A stretch of 64,000 nt of DNA from an uncultured Muribaculaceae bacterium (GCA_947174635.1 CAMWJS010000004.1:37090-101089), one strand, 5' to 3'; positions 8,121-17,251 are shown, counted from the stretch's first letter. Made by a program: numbers and translations. The notes: generated from the sequence alone by a model not told the origin.

Positions 8121-8509
8121 ACTTTATTATCGGTGAACCTATTTTAGAGAAATTGCTGGAAGAAGCCGCCGGAAACGCACGCCTACGCACAAACCACGAT
8201 CTACGCAACTCGGCTTCTGACACGTCGCAACGGATGCTCAACGCGCTTATGCCCGGGACGGCAGTGCCTGTGCACCGCCATTTGGCCACATCGGAGACCG
8301 TTGTGCTGCTCAAGGGTCGCATCGCAGAAATCTATTATGACGACAACGGCAACGAAACCGAGCGAATTGAACTCGATGCCAACGGAGAAAACCGTGGCGT
8401 ACAGATTGCCGCCGGCCAATGGCACACTATCGAAGTGCATGAGCCGTCGGTCATCATCGAGATGAAAGACGGCGCCTACGCGCCACTGTCGGCCGAAGAA
8501 ATCCGCTGA
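8117..8509 (+). CDS. wbuC: WbuC-family cupin protein
   Basis: The 130-residue protein matches the WbuC cupin family: HRHLATSETVVLLKGR gives the metal-binding cupin motif and GQWHTIEVHEP the second half. WbuC is found with FucNAc-containing O-antigen loci, where its function has not been demonstrated. ATG 8117 overlaps the preceding stop codon by four bases, so the two are translationally coupled. The open frame extends upstream into the transferase gene, but that part lacks cupin similarity and was excluded. Confidence 0.85.
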   Translation: MNFIIGEPILEKLLEEAAGNARLRTNHDLRNSASDTSQRMLNALMPGTAVPVHRHLATSETVVLLKGRIAEIYYDDNGNETERIELDANGENRGVQIAAGQWHTIEVHEPSVIIEMKDGAYAPLSAEEIR

Positions 8510-8600
8510 ACGGGCTCCATTCATCACACTCCCTCCGACCATTCATTCTCACTATTATCCTTTTCATGACCTCAACAATCTAAAATACAGACTAAAAAAT

Positions 8601-10622
8601 ATGAGTTATTTTTCAAGAATATCCAACTGGTACTTTTCTAAAAAATCATTGCCATACTGGGCAATAGCTCTTATTGACTGCATACTGGTGTTCACATCCA
8701 TGCTGTTTGTGTATTCACTCAACAACGGACTGATACAGACAGCCACCATATTCTGGCCGTTATGCGCCACCATGGCACTGTATCTGTGCTGCTATGTGGT
8801 GGGATTCAAGATATTCAGGACGTACACGGGCGTTTTCCGCTACTCGTCGTTCATCGACCTGCAGAGGGTGTCTAAAGCAGTGCTGCTCGGACTTGTGATA
8901 GCGCTTGTGCTGCACTCGATACTCCCGTACAGTGACTTTTTCGTGCATATACGTGTACGCGCCATACTGATATGGTCGGTGCTGTCGCTGCTCATGATGT
9001 GGGGCATGCGAGTTTTCGTAAAGTATCTCCACGACTATACGTTTGTCAACAAGGATGCCGAGAAGGTGTTCATCTACGGAGTGAGGGACGGAGGAATCGC
9101 GATAGCCAAAAGCCTCGGCACGCAGGACTCGGTGAAATACACCCTGTCGGGATTTATCACCGACGAGGCCGAGATGTTCGGCCGCATGCTGATGGGTGTC
9201 ACGGTATATGCCAACGACAATAATCTCATAGCGCTGATGAAGCGCAAGGGTGTGACAAAACTGCTTGTATCGCCTCTGCGCACCGAGCGGCTGCGAGAAA
9301 ACCAGCGTATGGTCAACGACCTGATCAACGCCGACATAAAGATACTTATCTACAACCAGATACAGGAATGGAACGGCAAGAGCAACATCAAGGCCCAGCA
9401 ACTTCGCGAGATTGAAATCGAGGATTTGCTTCCTCGCGAGAAAATCGACATCAACATCGATGCCACCTGCCGCCAGCTTTCGGGCAAGTGCATACTCATC
9501 ACCGGCGCAGCCGGCTCGATAGGAAGCGAGATTGTGCGCCAGGTATCAATCTATGCTCCGTCGAAACTTATCCTTATAGACCAGGCCGAGACGCCGTTGC
9601 ACGATGTCAGGCTGTTCATGGCGCGTGAGTTTCCGGAACTCGAGGCTCACACGATAGTGGCCGACATAGCCCACAAGAGCCGTATGTCAGAGATTTTCGC
9701 CACGTTCAGGCCTCAATATGTGTTCCATGCGGCGGCCTACAAGCATGTGCCTATGATGGAGGACAATCCGGGCGAGGCAATCCAGAACAATGTGGAGGGG
9801 ACGCGCATCATCGCCGACCTCGCCGTGAGATACAACACCGAGAAGTTCGTTATGGTCAGCACGGACAAGGCAGTGAATCCGACCAATGTGATGGGTTGCT
9901 CGAAACGTATATGCGAAATCTATGTGCAGGCACTCGACAAGGCTATCAAGGAGGGAAAGGTGAAGAGCAAGACGCAGTTTGTGACGACACGTTTCGGCAA
10001 TGTGCTCGGCTCGAACGGTTCAGTCATACCAATCTTCAAGGAGCAGATAAAGCGCGGAGGCCCGCTTACAGTGACCCATCCCGATATAATCAGGTATTTC
10101 ATGCTGATACCGGAGGCGTGCAAGCTCGTGCTTGAAGCCGGCACCATAGGCAAAGGGGGCGAGATATTCGTGTTTGACATGGGCGAGCCGGTCAAGATAG
10201 TCGACCTGGCAAAACGGATGATAAAACTCAGCGGCACAGACGTGCAGATAAAGTTCACGGGTCTGCGTGACGGTGAGAAACTATATGAGGAGGTGCTCAA
10301 CGAGAAGGAAATCACGCTGCCTACCGTGCATCCCAAAATCATGATAGCGCGTGTGCGTGAATATGACTATGACTCGATTGTCGATATATATGACTCGCTG
10401 TATACTTCGTCGCTGACGGAGGACAACATGTCGATAGTGCGACGCATGAAGGAGCTTGTGCCGGAGTTCAGGAGCCAGCATTCGGTTTATGAAGTCCTCG
10501 ACAAGGAACGCTTCAATCTTCAGGCCAACAAGATAGGGAACTCGTTGTCGCATCCCAACGATTTCGAGCGCGCTATTATCAATGGCGCCCATAAAGTAAA
10601 GGTGGAGACGGATAAGGTGTAA
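8601..10622 (+). CDS. wbpM: Membrane-bound UDP-GlcNAc 4,6-dehydratase, WbpM/CapD type
   Basis: The 673-residue protein has four N-terminal membrane helices (residues 20-140), a CoA-binding-like Rossmann domain (150-250) and a catalytic SDR domain with TGAAGSIGSE at 301-310. The active-site region reads VSTDKAVNPTNVMGCSK (419-435): Met431 stands where most SDR enzymes have the catalytic Tyr, with Lys435 four residues on, as in WbpM/FlaA1. The family removes water from UDP-GlcNAc to give UDP-4-keto-6-deoxy sugars for QuiNAc or FucNAc synthesis. It is the last gene of the polysaccharide locus and is followed by a strong terminator. Confidence 0.92.
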   Translation: MSYFSRISNWYFSKKSLPYWAIALIDCILVFTSMLFVYSLNNGLIQTATIFWPLCATMALYLCCYVVGFKIFRTYTGVFRYSSFIDLQRVSKAVLLGLVIALVLHSILPYSDFFVHIRVRAILIWSVLSLLMMWGMRVFVKYLHDYTFVNKDAEKVFIYGVRDGGIAIAKSLGTQDSVKYTLSGFITDEAEMFGRMLMGVTVYANDNNLIALMKRKGVTKLLVSPLRTERLRENQRMVNDLINADIKILIYNQIQEWNGKSNIKAQQLREIEIEDLLPREKIDINIDATCRQLSGKCILITGAAGSIGSEIVRQVSIYAPSKLILIDQAETPLHDVRLFMAREFPELEAHTIVADIAHKSRMSEIFATFRPQYVFHAAAYKHVPMMEDNPGEAIQNNVEGTRIIADLAVRYNTEKFVMVSTDKAVNPTNVMGCSKRICEIYVQALDKAIKEGKVKSKTQFVTTRFGNVLGSNGSVIPIFKEQIKRGGPLTVTHPDIIRYFMLIPEACKLVLEAGTIGKGGEIFVFDMGEPVKIVDLAKRMIKLSGTDVQIKFTGLRDGEKLYEEVLNEKEITLPTVHPKIMIARVREYDYDSIVDIYDSLYTSSLTEDNMSIVRRMKELVPEFRSQHSVYEVLDKERFNLQANKIGNSLSHPNDFERAIINGAHKVKVETDKV

Positions 10623-10646
10623 ATACTTTTTCACAGTATATTTCGG

Positions 10647-10682
10647 TCGCAGCGAGGGAGAGTCTCTCGCTGCGATTTTTTT
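10647..10682 (+). terminator. Rho-independent terminator after the wbpM-like gene
   Basis: TCGCAGCGAG (10647-10656) pairs with CTCGCTGCGA (10666-10675) and is followed by seven T. It closes the polysaccharide locus. Confidence 0.9.
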
Positions 10683-10768
10683 GTATCCGTGTCACCGGTG
10701 CGGCTGTTTTCGGATGGAGATTTACAATGACGCCTCTCCGAGGCTGATTTGCTGGTTATTAGCATTGA

Positions 10769-11185
10769 GGGTGTTGCAAAACTCGATTTTAGCTGCGAAC
10801 CAAATTGTAGGGAGGCGATTCAATGTCGTTTACTTAAGGATGTAACATCAGAGAGCCGGAGGCTCGAGGGTCTACTATTATCCCCGGTTCGGAGACCGCG
10901 GAGCGGGCGCAGGCCGGGGTAACCGGGAGCAATCATCTCCTGAGCCCGGGAAGGGCGGTGTGTGGTAACCAACTCGTTTACAACCACAAACCGCCCTTCA
11001 CGGGCTTAACGTTGTCAGGTCACTCTCCGGGGCCTACGGGCCACTGCGTGTCCCTTCGACCCCGGTTAATAGTAGACCCTCGAGCCTCCGGCTCTCTGAT
11101 GTTACATCCTTAAGTAAACAGCATTGAATCGCGAACCTACAATTTGCTGCAACTTTTGACAGCTAATTATGGTTCTGCAACACCC
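10769..11185. repeat. 417-bp composite palindromic element (BIME/MITE-like)
   Basis: The outer ends are GGGTGTTGCA (10769-10778) and TGCAACACCC (11176-11185). Inside are two 65-nt inverted arms (10816-10880 and 11067-11131) that differ at only two positions. Each arm includes a short GAGCC/GGCTC palindrome preceded by GTAG on one strand. In the centre a third stem pairs 10943-10966 with 11983-minus-1000 equivalents, that is 10983-11006, with AAGGGCGGT facing ACCGCCCTT. No open frame of note is present. The layout of outer inverted repeat plus inverted GTAG hairpins matches the shorter elements at 17.3, 50.0 and 56.3 kb. The element sits between two convergent genes. Confidence 0.85.
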
Positions 11186-11288
11186 CCTTTCTGTACAATT
11201 AGCATGTCTCCGACATGCCGTCAATGGTAGTGGTTTTGCAATAGCCGAGGTAATATTCTTTGTTTAAAGGAATTACCCCCCCCGGGAC

Positions 11289-11331
11289 GCAGAACAATAA
11301 TTAGCTGTGAAAAGTTGCTGCAAATTGTAGG
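11289..11331. repeat. Inverted partial copy of the 11.1-kb element end
   Basis: These 43 bases are the reverse complement of 11136-11178 with a few mismatches (both share CAAATTGTAGG at the inner side and GCAGAAC at the outer side). Between them, GCATGTC and GACATGC (around 11203-11219) form another small palindrome. The stretch ends 30 nt before the pldA stop codon. Confidence 0.75.
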
Positions 11332-11360
11332 GGGGGCGTGTGAGAGTGTTTTTCGGGGGA

Positions 11361-12209
11361 TCAGTAGTCGGAGAAGAGGGTTGGTTTTATTACTATGCCT
11401 ACGCGGAGCTGGGAGTGGAATTTGTTGTAGTCGAGCAGGCCTTCGCCGTAACCGTTGTAGTATTGGAGGAAGAGGTATTGGTTCTGGTTGTTGCTGAGTT
11501 TCCAGGCGAGCTCGAAGATTGTGTTGTAGTTGAGGTTCCATCCGCGGCGCTTTACAAGCACAACGGATGCGTTCCAGCGCTTGTTGTTGGAGATATAAGA
11601 TGTGCCGACCTGATATATGCCGCAATAGTCAAGGATGTCTTTGTTGTTCTGTCCGTCGATGATGGGGAACCATACTTTGCCGTGGACGCTGAGGTTGGCG
11701 TCGACGATGATGTTTGCCCCGAGGGTGATGCGGTTCCATGAGCGAGACTGGATGCTGTCGCGGCCGTTGCTTTCGTGCTCAATCTGGAAAGTGAGCTTGC
11801 CGATGAAGCGGTTTTTGATGAATAGGGGTTTGCATATACCGATACCGGGGTTGAAGTTGAGGTCGGTCATGGGGAGGGACTCTTCGAGTACGTTCCAGAA
11901 CACTTTCTGGGTGTAGAATAGGTAAAGGTAGGTGTTCCACGGCAGAGTGCTCTTGGTGAGTTTCTGCGCTATGGATACCTGAAACTTGGCGTTGGTGTTC
12001 TCGCGTGTGATTTTCTGCCCGACGGCCGGTCCGAATATGAAATAGTTGTCTTTATACAACCCGAAATAGGGACCTTTGTCAAATTCGTGTCTGACGGAGT
12101 CGGTGTTCAACCGCTGACCGTCGACCGATACAATCTGGGCGCCGGCCTGCGGAGAGGCCAAAATGGCGACCATGACTGCTACTAACAACTTACTGATTAT
12201 TTTTTCCAT
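11361..12209 (-). CDS. pldA: Outer-membrane phospholipase A1 (OMPLA)
   Basis: The 282-residue protein has a signal peptide (cleavage after about QAGA, residue 24) and the OMPLA signature EHESNGRDSIQSRSWNR. By comparison with E. coli OMPLA, His145, Ser147 and Asn159 would be the catalytic triad. The C-terminal YYNGYGEGLLDYN also matches. The enzyme is a calcium-dependent beta-barrel that removes acyl chains from phospholipids in the outer leaflet. It is monocistronic, convergent with the wbpM-like gene and divergent from the DUF4369-like lipoprotein. Confidence 0.92.
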   Translation of the reverse strand: MEKIISKLLVAVMVAILASPQAGAQIVSVDGQRLNTDSVRHEFDKGPYFGLYKDNYFIFGPAVGQKITRENTNAKFQVSIAQKLTKSTLPWNTYLYLFYTQKVFWNVLEESLPMTDLNFNPGIGICKPLFIKNRFIGKLTFQIEHESNGRDSIQSRSWNRITLGANIIVDANLSVHGKVWFPIIDGQNNKDILDYCGIYQVGTSYISNNKRWNASVVLVKRRGWNLNYNTIFELAWKLSNNQNQYLFLQYYNGYGEGLLDYNKFHSQLRVGIVIKPTLFSDY

Positions 12210-12214
12210 CAGTG

Positions 12215-12246
12215 CAAAGATAAATATCTATTTTATATTTAGCCAA
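12215..12246 (-). promoter_or_regulatory. Promoter of pldA (TTG-21-TATCTTTG)
   Basis: On the minus strand TTG (plus 12244-12246) is followed after 21 nt by TATCTTTG (plus 12215-12222), six bases before the pldA start codon. This leaves almost no untranslated leader. A TAAATTTG box also lies at 12291-12298 on the plus strand, just before the divergent gene, but it lacks a -33 box at normal spacing. Confidence 0.6.
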
Positions 12247-12302
12247 TCAACTTTGTATGATTTTGTGTCATTACAGTAGATTTTTTTGTTTAAATTTGCG
12301 TT

Positions 12303-13277
12303 ATGAAGATAATCAAGCCAATATATTGCCGGAGCCTGCTGACACTTACTGCCATACTATGCCTTCTGGCGGCGGTAGCCTGCGGGGGGAAGAAGCCGTA
12401 CAGAATAGACGGCACGGTTGAGGGTCTGGGCACTCAGAATGTCACTGCGGTCTATTATGACGGGACGTCGCTCAAAGAGGTGACGACCAATGCCGTGAAC
12501 TCGGAATTTCACATAGAGGGCCTGGCGGGACAGCCTGTTGTGATAGAGATATATGACAACCAGCGTCACCGCATCGGATGTGTGGCGGCTAAAAACGGCG
12601 AGGAGATAAAGGTGAAATTCAAGGCCGGCGACGCGTATTTCATGGAGTCGGACGGCAACAAGCTGAGTGAAGAGCTCGGCGAATTTCTCAAGAAGAACGC
12701 CGATGACCTCAACGGAGCGATAGAAAAGCGAATCGCATCGGCTCCGGCCGACGAGCTTTCGGTGCTTCTTGCGGGGTATTATTATGACATTACTGCGGAT
12801 GCCCTGCGCGCCGACTCGATACTGTCGCTGATAGACAACGCCACCGTCACGGCCAATGCAATGCTGCGTCCGAAGGCCGAAATGGCGGAACGGATGGCAC
12901 GTACGCCTGAAAAAGCCGCGTCGTTCGTGCTGTATGCGTCGACCGACACGATGGCGACGTTTGAACCGTCGACAACGACCAACACCCTGTACATATTCAC
13001 AGACATACACAATATGCCGGACTCGATCATCGAGTATGCCGACTCGATGGCCCGGGAGTGGCGGGTGGCGTCGATACGCCTTTCGGTGGATTCGTTCGGC
13101 TGGCACAAGGACACCCGGCGCTTCTCCAGGAAGGTGGAGCACTTCTGGGCGCTCGGAGGAGTGGCCAACGGTCAGCTCCGAGGTTTCAACATACCGCGCG
13201 TGCCCTATTTCATTGTTGCCGACACGGCTGCCAACCAGATATACCGCGGCACAAGTCTGCCCGTATTGCCAGAATAA
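12303..13277 (+). CDS. DUF4369-like lipoprotein with thioredoxin-like C-terminal domain lacking CxxC
   Basis: A lipoprotein signal (LCLLAAVAC, Cys near residue 27) is followed by a beta-rich domain (RIDGTVEGLGTQNVTAVYYDG) of the DUF4369 type. The C-terminal 110 residues look thioredoxin-like, with LYIFTDIHNMPDSI in the place of the CxxC loop and a cis-proline-like IPRVPYFIV. Because both redox cysteines are absent, disulfide exchange is unlikely; binding or scaffolding in the periplasm is more probable. It precedes comM by 24 nt and may share its transcript, without any obvious functional link. Confidence 0.7.
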   Translation: MKIIKPIYCRSLLTLTAILCLLAAVACGGKKPYRIDGTVEGLGTQNVTAVYYDGTSLKEVTTNAVNSEFHIEGLAGQPVVIEIYDNQRHRIGCVAAKNGEEIKVKFKAGDAYFMESDGNKLSEELGEFLKKNADDLNGAIEKRIASAPADELSVLLAGYYYDITADALRADSILSLIDNATVTANAMLRPKAEMAERMARTPEKAASFVLYASTDTMATFEPSTTTNTLYIFTDIHNMPDSIIEYADSMAREWRVASIRLSVDSFGWHKDTRRFSRKVEHFWALGGVANGQLRGFNIPRVPYFIVADTAANQIYRGTSLPVLPE

Positions 13278-13301
13278 CCGTCACACTTACACAACGATAC
13301 C

Positions 13302-14852
13302 ATGCTTGCCAAGACATACGCCGCCGCCCTCCAGGGTATAGATGCCATCACGGTCACTGTAGAAGTGGTTGTGGACAAGGGTATAGGCTACACGATAGTA
13401 GGATTGCCCGACGCAGCGGTAAAGGAGGCGGGCGAACGCATACAGACAGCGCTGTCGCAATCGGGCGAGGAATGGCCGAGGCGTCACACCGTGGTGAATC
13501 TCTCGCCTGCCGACGTCAGGAAAGAGGGCGCGGCCTACGACCTGCCGATGGCGATATGCATCCTTGCCGCCAATGAGAAGATACCTGCCGAGGGGCTTTC
13601 GGACTATGTGATGATAGGCGAGCTGTCGCTTGACGGGACGGTGCTTCCGGTGAAGGGAGTGCTCCCGATGGCCATCATGGCGCGGAAGGCCGGCTTCAAG
13701 GGTATGATTGTGCCGAAGGGCAACGAGACCGAAGCTGCAGTAGTAAACGACATATCGGTGTACGGGGTGGAAAATCTGTCGCAAGTGACAGGTTTCTTCA
13801 AGGGGACATGCGCGATAGAGCCGACGGTGGTGAACACGCGGGAGGAATTTGCCAAAGGTGCCGATATCTGTGACCTGGATTTCAGCGATGTCAAAGGTCA
13901 GGAGAATGTGAAGAGAGCGTTTGAGGTGGCATGCGCCGGCGGCCACAACATATTGCTTGTGGGGCCTCCCGGGTCGGGAAAGTCGATGATGGCCAAACGC
14001 CTACCCTCCATCATGCCGCCGCTGACTCTCGCCGAGGCACTTGAGACCACAAAGATACACTCAGTGGCGGGAAAGCTGAACCGCGGCGCGATGCTGATGA
14101 CGACGCGACCGTTCCGTTCGCCGCACCACACCATATCGCCCGTAGCGCTTGTGGGCGGAGGCGCCAATCCGATGCCCGGGGAGATATCGCTGGCACACAA
14201 CGGCGTGCTTTTTCTGGACGAGTTCCCGGAATTCAACCGGTCGGTGCTCGAAGTGATGCGCCAGCCACTCGAAGACCGACGCATATCGATAAGCCGCGCG
14301 AGATATGCAATCGACTATCCGGCAGGGTTCATGCTCGTGGCGTCGATGAATCCGTGTCCGTGCGGATATTACAACCACCCGACGAAAGCGTGTACGTGCG
14401 CTCCGGGAGCTGTGCAACGCTATCTCGGCCGGATCTCAGGGCCGCTGCTCGACAGGATTGACATACAGGTTGAAATCATGCCGGTGCCATTCGACGAGCT
14501 GTCGTCGCAGCAGCAGGGAGAGCCGTCGGAGTCGATACGCAGGCGCGTGGTAGAGGCACGCCACGTACAGTCGGCGCGCTATGCGGGGATGCCGGGCGTG
14601 TTCTGCAACGCGCAGATGACATCGAGGATGCTCGCCGAATATGCGCGTCCCGACAAGGAAGGGCTCGAGATGCTTCGCCTTGCGATGGAGAGATTTGACA
14701 TGTCGGCCCGCGCCTATGACCGCATACTCAAAGTGGCACGCACTATCGCCGACCTCGACAAGAGTCCGGAAGTAAGGAGCCATCATATAGCCGAGGCAAT
14801 AAGCTACCGCAATCTCGACCGGTCGAGCTGGGGGCAGACGTACCGGGGGTGA
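13302..14852 (+). CDS. comM: ComM/YifB-family Mg-chelatase-like AAA+ ATPase
   Basis: The 516-residue protein has the N-terminal ChlI-like domain (residues 20-170), a Walker A loop GPPGSGKS at 221-228, a Walker B region GVLFLDEFPEF, and the cysteine cluster NPCPCGYYNHPTKACTC (zinc-binding in this family). The C-terminal Mg_chelatase_C part is complete. ComM is a hexameric helicase that helps branch migration of incoming DNA during natural transformation in Vibrio and Haemophilus; the role in Bacteroidota is assumed by homology. The length is normal for the family. Confidence 0.95.
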   Translation: MLAKTYAAALQGIDAITVTVEVVVDKGIGYTIVGLPDAAVKEAGERIQTALSQSGEEWPRRHTVVNLSPADVRKEGAAYDLPMAICILAANEKIPAEGLSDYVMIGELSLDGTVLPVKGVLPMAIMARKAGFKGMIVPKGNETEAAVVNDISVYGVENLSQVTGFFKGTCAIEPTVVNTREEFAKGADICDLDFSDVKGQENVKRAFEVACAGGHNILLVGPPGSGKSMMAKRLPSIMPPLTLAEALETTKIHSVAGKLNRGAMLMTTRPFRSPHHTISPVALVGGGANPMPGEISLAHNGVLFLDEFPEFNRSVLEVMRQPLEDRRISISRARYAIDYPAGFMLVASMNPCPCGYYNHPTKACTCAPGAVQRYLGRISGPLLDRIDIQVEIMPVPFDELSSQQQGEPSESIRRRVVEARHVQSARYAGMPGVFCNAQMTSRMLAEYARPDKEGLEMLRLAMERFDMSARAYDRILKVARTIADLDKSPEVRSHHIAEAISYRNLDRSSWGQTYRG

Positions 14853-14928
14853 GGCGAGGGTGTTTATTCCGCTTACGCGTCATCACTTGGCTGAATTACC
14901 AACAGTGTGGCAGACCGACAGAATCAAG

Positions 14929-15001
14929 TAGCTGTTTAAAATTATTTTATCCATTCCCATTATTTTAATATTCATATAACTTATTTTAATATCCATATAA
15001 C
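14929..15001 (+). repeat. Hairpin-element end and a 21-bp tandem duplication
   Basis: From 14929, AAGTAGCTGTTTAAAATT and the following A/T-rich bases match the minus strand of the 82-bp element at 51766-51847. Bases 14960-14980 and 14981-15001 are a tandem pair that differ at one position. The pair lies directly upstream of the RAYT gene. Confidence 0.6.
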
Positions 15002-15019
15002 CTTTATATCTATATCACC

Positions 15020-16015
15020 ATGGAAAAGCGCGAATATCCATTTAATAAAGAACTGAAGCACAGGAATACTCGGCGCGCAGCTTTTTGTAATTATCTTGAC
15101 CCGGGCTTTTTCATGATTACTATAAACGCCGCTGCCGGGATACCTGCTTTTTCTTCCATATCCGGAATGCCGGAGGCGCCCATCATATCATACAGCCGGC
15201 TTGGGGCCGTCATTCGGGATAAAATAGAGGCCATACCGTCATATACCCCACAACTGAATGTCATTGAATATATTGTAATGCCTGACCATATACATATTCT
15301 TCTGGAGATAGCGATACGGCTTCCGAGACATTTAGGAAAAGTAATCGGGGGATTCATGGGCGGGTGTACGGCCGAAGCGAGAATCGCGGGAATAATTACG
15401 GACGGGACATCGGTCTTTGAAAAAAAATATCATGACCGGGTCATAACCAAGATTGGCCAGACAGCCTGCGTGTGCAATTATATCCGTGACAATCCGCGAC
15501 GATTGCTTATCAAGCGGATGCATCCCGATTTTTTCCAACGTCACTTGCATCTGAACATCGCAGGAAGAGAGTATGCTGCGTATGGTAATATCTTTCTTCT
15601 ACGCCGTGACTACCTCATGCCGGTACGTATACACCGTAGGTGGAGCAAAAAAGAATTTGATGCATACGAAGATGAATGTCTCTCCGAAATCGCAGAAGGA
15701 GCTATTGCCGTCTCACCTTTTATTCACCCGGCCGAAAAAGCAATACGCGCGAAAGCGCTCAATATTGGCGCAAGCGTAATAGATCTGCGCCACGAAGGAT
15801 TTGACTCGCGATTCAAACCCCAAGGCAGCGATTTTACACTATGCTCATCAGGTAGGCTATTGCTTCTGGCTGCATGGCCGGACAATACGGGACGCCGCGC
15901 CGCAGCAGGCTACACCGAGTTTCATTCCATGAACGACATGGCAAACACTATCGCTTCGCTTCCATCAGACAGCCGCATGCATATAATAGATTTCGATAAA
16001 AGACGTGATGGCTGA
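15020..16015 (+). CDS. REP-associated tyrosine transposase (RAYT) with extra C-terminal domain
   Basis: Residues 1-175 match the Y1/HUH transposase fold of RAYTs (TnpA_REP): the metal-binding HUH motif is in VMPDHIHILLEI (His90, His92), FEKKYHDRVI follows at 133-142, and NYIRDNPRRLL (153-163) supplies the candidate nucleophile Tyr154. RAYTs cut single-stranded REP DNA next to a GTAG tetranucleotide and are thought to spread REP sequences. Residues 200-331 form an added domain not found in the E. coli protein, with VSPFIHPAEKAI (231-242), KPQGSDFTLCSSGRLLLLA and an overall Rossmann-like strand pattern; its function is unknown. There are no flanking inverted ends, so it behaves as a single domesticated gene. 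GTAG hairpins lie within a few kilobases. Confidence 0.82.
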   Translation: MEKREYPFNKELKHRNTRRAAFCNYLDPGFFMITINAAAGIPAFSSISGMPEAPIISYSRLGAVIRDKIEAIPSYTPQLNVIEYIVMPDHIHILLEIAIRLPRHLGKVIGGFMGGCTAEARIAGIITDGTSVFEKKYHDRVITKIGQTACVCNYIRDNPRRLLIKRMHPDFFQRHLHLNIAGREYAAYGNIFLLRRDYLMPVRIHRRWSKKEFDAYEDECLSEIAEGAIAVSPFIHPAEKAIRAKALNIGASVIDLRHEGFDSRFKPQGSDFTLCSSGRLLLLAAWPDNTGRRAAAGYTEFHSMNDMANTIASLPSDSRMHIIDFDKRRDG

Positions 16016-16066
16016 GGAGCGGATGCAGGAGGGATGACGGGGATGGATAATTTTTTGGGGAATTTT

Positions 16067-16097
16067 TTGCGAGATAATAAAAGTATTGTTATCTTTA
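16067..16097 (+). promoter_or_regulatory. Promoter (TTG-20-TATCTTTA)
   Basis: TTG at 16067-16069 and TATCTTTA at 16090-16097 are 20 nt apart, one base off the TAnnTTTG box. The leader to the ATG at 16169 is about 65 nt and rich in AAC/AAA. Confidence 0.6.
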
Positions 16098-16168
16098 CAA
16101 ATGTCTGTCCTGAAAACGGGCAAGCAGGAGAATAAACAACGAACAAAAACAAACAAACGATAAAAGAA

Positions 16169-17251
16169 ATGAAGAAACGCCTTTTTCTAATTCCGGTAGT
16201 AGCGCTTCTGTGTCTTATAACCATGGGCGCGAAAGAGAAGAAAAGCAACAACGGCAGACGCCAGGTACAGGTGTACGGTGTAGCTTTCTACAATCTTGAA
16301 AATCTGTTCGATACAATCAACAACAACGGCAAATACGACCTTGAGTTCTCGCCAGGCGGAGCACGCCAGTGGGACGGCAAGAAGTATTGGTCGAAAATCA
16401 ACAATCTCGCTGATGTCATCACCCACATGACATCGCCGACCACGCCCAACGGCCCGGCCATCATAGGCGTGTCGGAAATAGAAAACAAATCGGTGCTCGA
16501 CGACCTTGTGAAGGCAGTCGACGCGAAACTTCAGTCAGAAGGCCGCGCCACATGGAACCTTCAGGTTGTGCACCATGACTCTCCCGACCGCCGCGGTGTG
16601 GATGTAGGGTGTCTGTACAATCCGCGTCAGTTCCGCTTTCTCGACGTGACGAACACGACACTCAAGATACCGAACTACGAGTCGTTCCGCACACGCGACC
16701 AGATGTGTGTTACGGGAATACTTGGCGGCGACACTGTGTCGATAATCGTGAACCACTGGCCGTCGCGTCTGGGAGGCCAGGAGCAGTCGTCATATCTGCG
16801 CGAGGCTGCCGGCGCCCTGTCGAAAGCCATTGCAGACTCTCTGTGGCAGATACGTCCGAACCAGGGTGTAATCGTCATGGGTGACCTCAACGATGACCCG
16901 CAGGACAAATCGTGCGCGGTGGCGCTGGGTGCCAAGAAGGATATCGACGATGTGGCGCCCCACGGTTTCTACAATCCGTGGTGGAAGATACTCGACAAGG
17001 GTATCGGTACGCTTGCCTACAAGGGACAATGGAACCTGTTTGACCAGATCATAGTGAGCGGCACGCTGCTGAAACGCAACGGCGCGAAAGTATATTACAA
17101 TAACGCGAAGGTGAACAATTTCGATTTCCTGCGCGACACCGAGGGTCAGCGACAGGGCTATCCGAAGCGTACGTTCTCGGCCGGTGTATGGCTCGACGGC
17201 TACTCCGACCACTACCCCACCGAGATTTTCCTTGTGAAGGAAAGGAAGTAA
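16169..17251 (+). CDS. Secreted endonuclease/exonuclease/phosphatase (EEP) family protein
   Basis: The 360-residue protein has a signal peptide (residues 1-20) and the DNase I-like EEP fold: YNLENLFDT near residue 42, GVSEIENKSVLDDL for the metal-binding Glu, VNHWPSRLGG, VMGDLNDDPQD with the conserved Asp/Asn pair, and YSDHYPTEI for the C-terminal catalytic His. Family members hydrolyse phosphodiester or phosphomonoester bonds in nucleic acids, phosphoinositides or lipids; the actual substrate here is open. Secretion to the periplasm or outside suggests a scavenging role. Confidence 0.85.
   Translation: MKKRLFLIPVVALLCLITMGAKEKKSNNGRRQVQVYGVAFYNLENLFDTINNNGKYDLEFSPGGARQWDGKKYWSKINNLADVITHMTSPTTPNGPAIIGVSEIENKSVLDDLVKAVDAKLQSEGRATWNLQVVHHDSPDRRGVDVGCLYNPRQFRFLDVTNTTLKIPNYESFRTRDQMCVTGILGGDTVSIIVNHWPSRLGGQEQSSYLREAAGALSKAIADSLWQIRPNQGVIVMGDLNDDPQDKSCAVALGAKKDIDDVAPHGFYNPWWKILDKGIGTLAYKGQWNLFDQIIVSGTLLKRNGAKVYYNNAKVNNFDFLRDTEGQRQGYPKRTFSAGVWLDGYSDHYPTEIFLVKERK

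Noticed and set aside
15020..16015. Complete insertion sequence around the RAYT gene
   Set aside because: No terminal inverted repeats or target duplications flank the gene; RAYTs are normally single genes, not IS elements.
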